Assembly: GCA_022710245.1 (NCBI GenBank) | Contig: JAKLHH010000373.1 | Location: forward strand, 1-7,228 | Direction: 5' to 3' | Length of the DNA: 7,228 nt | Source of the DNA: Myxococcota bacterium | GTDB taxonomy: Bacteria > Myxococcota > Polyangia > GCA-2747355 > JAKLHH01 | In this document: in pieces, positions 5,802 through 7,228 of the stretch | How the letters are laid out: each line of letters starts with the position of its first letter | How positions within the stretch are numbered: the first letter of the stretch is position 1 | Position numbers and translations under genes: made by a program | The notes under the pieces: model-generated | What the model was told of the DNA's origin: nothing | What the model saw: only the letters and a program-made list of their open reading frames with translations | Database searches by the model: none

Positions 5802-7037
5802 CTACGGGCGCTCGAGGGACGAGGGCGTCCAGTCGAAGGTGGGCAGGGCGCGGCCGCCGGTGAGCTCCAGGCCTCGCTGGCAACGGGGCGCGTCCCCGGT
5901 CCCAGCGTCGGCGCGGGTGGAGAGGGCGCGCACGCCGAGGGAGGCGAGCGGCACCACCTCGCCGGGGTCGCTGCGGCCGTTGCCGTTGCGGTCGAACCAC
6001 GCGGCCAGGCCACGGAGCTCGGCGCCGGAGAGCTTGCCGTCGCGATCGTCGTCGAGCGCGTCGAGGGCGTGGTAGCCGTCGCGCCAGAACATCCACCAGG
6101 TGACCGAGCCGAGCAGCTGGCGCCCGGAGCTGATCGTGCCCACGCCGGCAGGATCCCAGACCAGGAGCGCGGTGTCGGACCGCAGCCAGGGCCAGCGCTC
6201 CACGCGGCCGTCTCCGTCGAGGTCGAAGCGCGCGCTGCGGCCCGGCGCGAGCAGCTGCTCGAGGGTCGCGCTGGCGCCCGCCTGGAGCGAGAAGACGATC
6301 GGCGTGATCGGCCCCCTCGGCTTGGCCTGCAGCGCTGCCAGGGTGCGCTTGACCCTCTCCAGCGCCGCCCGGTCCGTGGGGCGTTCCCCGCGCGACTCGA
6401 CCAGGGCTCGGTACGTGCTGCCTGCCTCGTAGCTCACCAGGCTGCCGATCCCGCGGAGCGGCTTGGTCTCGATCTTGAGGTCCTCGGCGGAGGCGAGGTC
6501 GTGGGCGAGCAGGTGCTCCTGGATGGCGCGCTCTCGCCACTGGTCCCTCACCAGCTCCGGCGTCAGCTTGCCCTTCGGGGTCGGCTCGCCGGGCAGCGGC
6601 AGCAGGCTCCGCTTGGCGAGGGGGATGCCCTCGGTGATGATCCAGGCCAGGCCCAGGTGGTAGAGCCCCGACTTGGGCTTCAGGCGGATCGCCTCCCGGA
6701 AGAACTTGATCGACGCCTCGAGATCGCTCGGCGCGCCGCGCTTGACGCTGGGGTCATGTCTCGGCGACAGCTTTGGCAGGCTGCTCTTGCTCCCGGCGTC
6801 GTAGGCCGGCACCGTCTGCCGGGCTGCAGCGAAGACGTAGCCGTGGACGCGGCCGAGCAGGTAGAGGGCCTCCGGATCTTTCGGGTGCTCCTTCAGGTAG
6901 GCGTTCAGGTTCTTCAGCAGTCGCTCGGCCGGGATCTCCTCCGGCGCCCTGAACTTCGCCGCCGCGGCGGGCGCGGCGACCGCGAGGGTGAGCGCGAGCG
7001 CGACGAGGACCTGCAGGCAAGGCGAGTGTCTGTGCAC
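5802..7037 (-). CDS. Exported TPR-like/EF-hand-like calcium-binding protein
   Basis: The product has 411 residues. A signal peptide (hydrophobic 9-20, then APAAAA, cleavage likely after A27) sends it across the inner membrane. Residues about 36-70 and 105-135 look like TPR helices (LKEHPKDPEALYLLGRVHG; FFREAIRLKPKSGLYHLGLA). Residues about 270-370 form an EF-hand-like domain: loop 272-283 starts DLDGDG but lacks the last acid, loop 295-306 is degenerate (DPAGVG), and loops 329-340 (DDDRDGKLSGAE) and 349-360 (DRNGNGRSDPGE) have all canonical ligand positions. The order FDLDGDG, then LLVWD, then DGYHALDALDDD, then WFDRNGNG, then GE resembles a calcium-binding domain known from RTX/VCBS-type secreted proteins. 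The start is the GTG at 7037, with AGGAG at 7044-7048. An upstream ATG at 7106 would put 23 residues before the signal peptide and lacks this site. Its function is unknown; calcium-dependent protein contacts are an inference. Confidence 0.87.
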   Translation of the reverse strand: MHRHSPCLQVLVALALTLAVAAPAAAAKFRAPEEIPAERLLKNLNAYLKEHPKDPEALYLLGRVHGYVFAAARQTVPAYDAGSKSSLPKLSPRHDPSVKRGAPSDLEASIKFFREAIRLKPKSGLYHLGLAWIITEGIPLAKRSLLPLPGEPTPKGKLTPELVRDQWRERAIQEHLLAHDLASAEDLKIETKPLRGIGSLVSYEAGSTYRALVESRGERPTDRAALERVKRTLAALQAKPRGPITPIVFSLQAGASATLEQLLAPGRSARFDLDGDGRVERWPWLRSDTALLVWDPAGVGTISSGRQLLGSVTWWMFWRDGYHALDALDDDRDGKLSGAELRGLAAWFDRNGNGRSDPGEVVPLASLGVRALSTRADAGTGDAPRCQRGLELTGGRALPTFDWTPSSLERP

Positions 7038-7141
7038 GATCTTCTCCTGATGGTCGGGCGATGTTGCCACATCCCGGGCGGCGAAGGAACGCACTCGGCA
7101 CTCCACCGCGGGCGATGCGCTGACCGCTGATCACCTTCGTC

Positions 7142-7160
7142 GAGGGCAAAGTTCGCCCTC
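7142..7160. repeat. Small perfect hairpin in the leader region
   Basis: GAGGGC (7142-7147) and GCCCTC (7155-7160) are perfect inverted repeats around a seven-base loop. On the minus strand no T-run follows, so it is not a standard terminator. If transcription starts upstream of it, it would lie in the 5' untranslated region of the TPR/EF-hand gene, about 105 bases before the start codon. Confidence 0.35.
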
Positions 7161-7190
7161 TATCGCGGAGCCTCCGAAGCAGGGCAAAGT
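7143..7190. repeat. Two direct copies of AGGGCAAAGT
   Basis: AGGGCAAAGT occurs at 7143-7152 and again at 7181-7190, 38 bases start to start (ACTTTGCCCT on the minus strand). Both copies lie in the non-coding leader of the TPR/EF-hand gene, one inside a hairpin and one covering the candidate -35 box. They could be paired regulator sites, but two 10-mers may also be coincidence. Confidence 0.35.
7159..7187 (-). promoter_or_regulatory. Weak promoter candidate upstream of the TPR/EF-hand gene
   Basis: On the minus strand, TTGCCC (7187-7182, four of six to TTGACA) and GATAGA (7164-7159, three of six to TATAAT) are separated by exactly 17 bases, about 120 bases before the GTG at 7037. The -35 box lies inside one copy of a repeated 10-mer, and the -10 box runs into a small hairpin. 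The match is poor and rests mainly on spacing and position. Confidence 0.22.
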
Positions 7191-7220
7191 CGGGGGATGG
7201 GGCGATCGTCCCACCCCGCG
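7191..7220. repeat. 30-bp imperfect dyad centred on CGATCG
   Basis: Centred on CGATCG (7203-7208), the two arms 7191-7205 and 7206-7220 pair at 12 of 15 positions. As minus-strand RNA the inner part gives an eight-pair stem (GGGGTGGG with CCCATCCC, one of them G-U) around an eight-base loop. Only ACTTTG follows, so it lacks a proper T-run for a classic terminator. It may be an operator for the downstream TPR/EF-hand gene or the 3' end signal of a gene beyond the window. Confidence 0.45.
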
Positions 7221-7228
7221 TTCTTGCC

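Larger units (their letters stand above)
7038..7228. other. Non-coding leader region, 191 bp
   Basis: No convincing gene is seen here on either strand. An ATG at 7197 on the plus strand opens a short frame to the window edge, but it sits within the 30-bp dyad and has no properly spaced ribosome-binding site. The region holds the dyad, the repeated 10-mer, the small hairpin and the weak promoter candidate listed separately. The upstream neighbour lies outside the window. Confidence 0.5.

Noticed and set aside
5743..6540. Upstream extension of the lipoprotein frame
   Set aside because: It overlaps the TPR/EF-hand gene in another frame, is Arg/Pro-rich, and would bury the lipoprotein signal in the middle of the protein.
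5784..7130. 448-codon open frame on the plus strand
   Set aside because: It is antisense to the TPR/EF-hand gene, which has a signal peptide, TPR-like helices and calcium loops; the plus-strand product has none of these and is Arg/Glu/Ala-rich.

Overview
The window is GC-rich DNA with strong G/C third-position bias. All five complete genes lie on the minus strand, so transcription runs from about 7200 down to 1. The mix of a Gld-type ABC exporter with GldG-like and DUF4340 partners, a cysteine-rich secreted lipoprotein and a TPR/EF-hand secreted protein suggests a Myxococcota (delta-proteobacterial) or similar Gram-negative genome. This is an inference from gene content and composition; no phylogenetic marker is present.

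Layout in transcription order: (1) 7228-7038, a 191-bp non-coding leader with a 30-bp dyad, a repeated 10-mer, a small hairpin and a weak promoter candidate. (2) 7037-5802, an exported protein with TPR-like helices followed by a calcium-binding EF-hand-like domain. (3) A 59-bp gap holding a bulged hairpin. (4) 5742-4993, a small lipoprotein whose last six cysteines have EGF-like spacing. (5) A 69-bp gap with a possible promoter for the next unit. (6) 4923-13, a tightly packed transporter operon: ABC ATPase, ABC-2 permease, GldG-like auxiliary protein and DUF4340 protein. Its three internal junctions overlap by 4, 10 and 1 bases. A further gene may begin at 16 with another 4-base overlap and run off the window.

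The four operon products look like one envelope machine: a cytoplasmic motor (ATPase), a membrane channel or lever (permease), and two membrane-anchored proteins with large periplasmic parts (GldG-like and DUF4340). In Bacteroidetes, GldA/GldF/GldG are associated with gliding. In other phyla the same architecture is widespread, its substrate is generally unknown, and gliding should not be assumed. The two upstream secreted proteins share the orientation, but nothing in the sequence ties them functionally to the transporter.

The less ordinary observations are the four-fold internal repeat of the DUF4340 protein with cysteine pairs in its second and fourth units, the TPR plus EF-hand fusion, the EGF-like lipoprotein tail, a possible leaderless start for the ATPase, and the symmetric elements in the 7142-7220 leader. 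No RNA gene, CRISPR array, insertion sequence or phage feature was seen.
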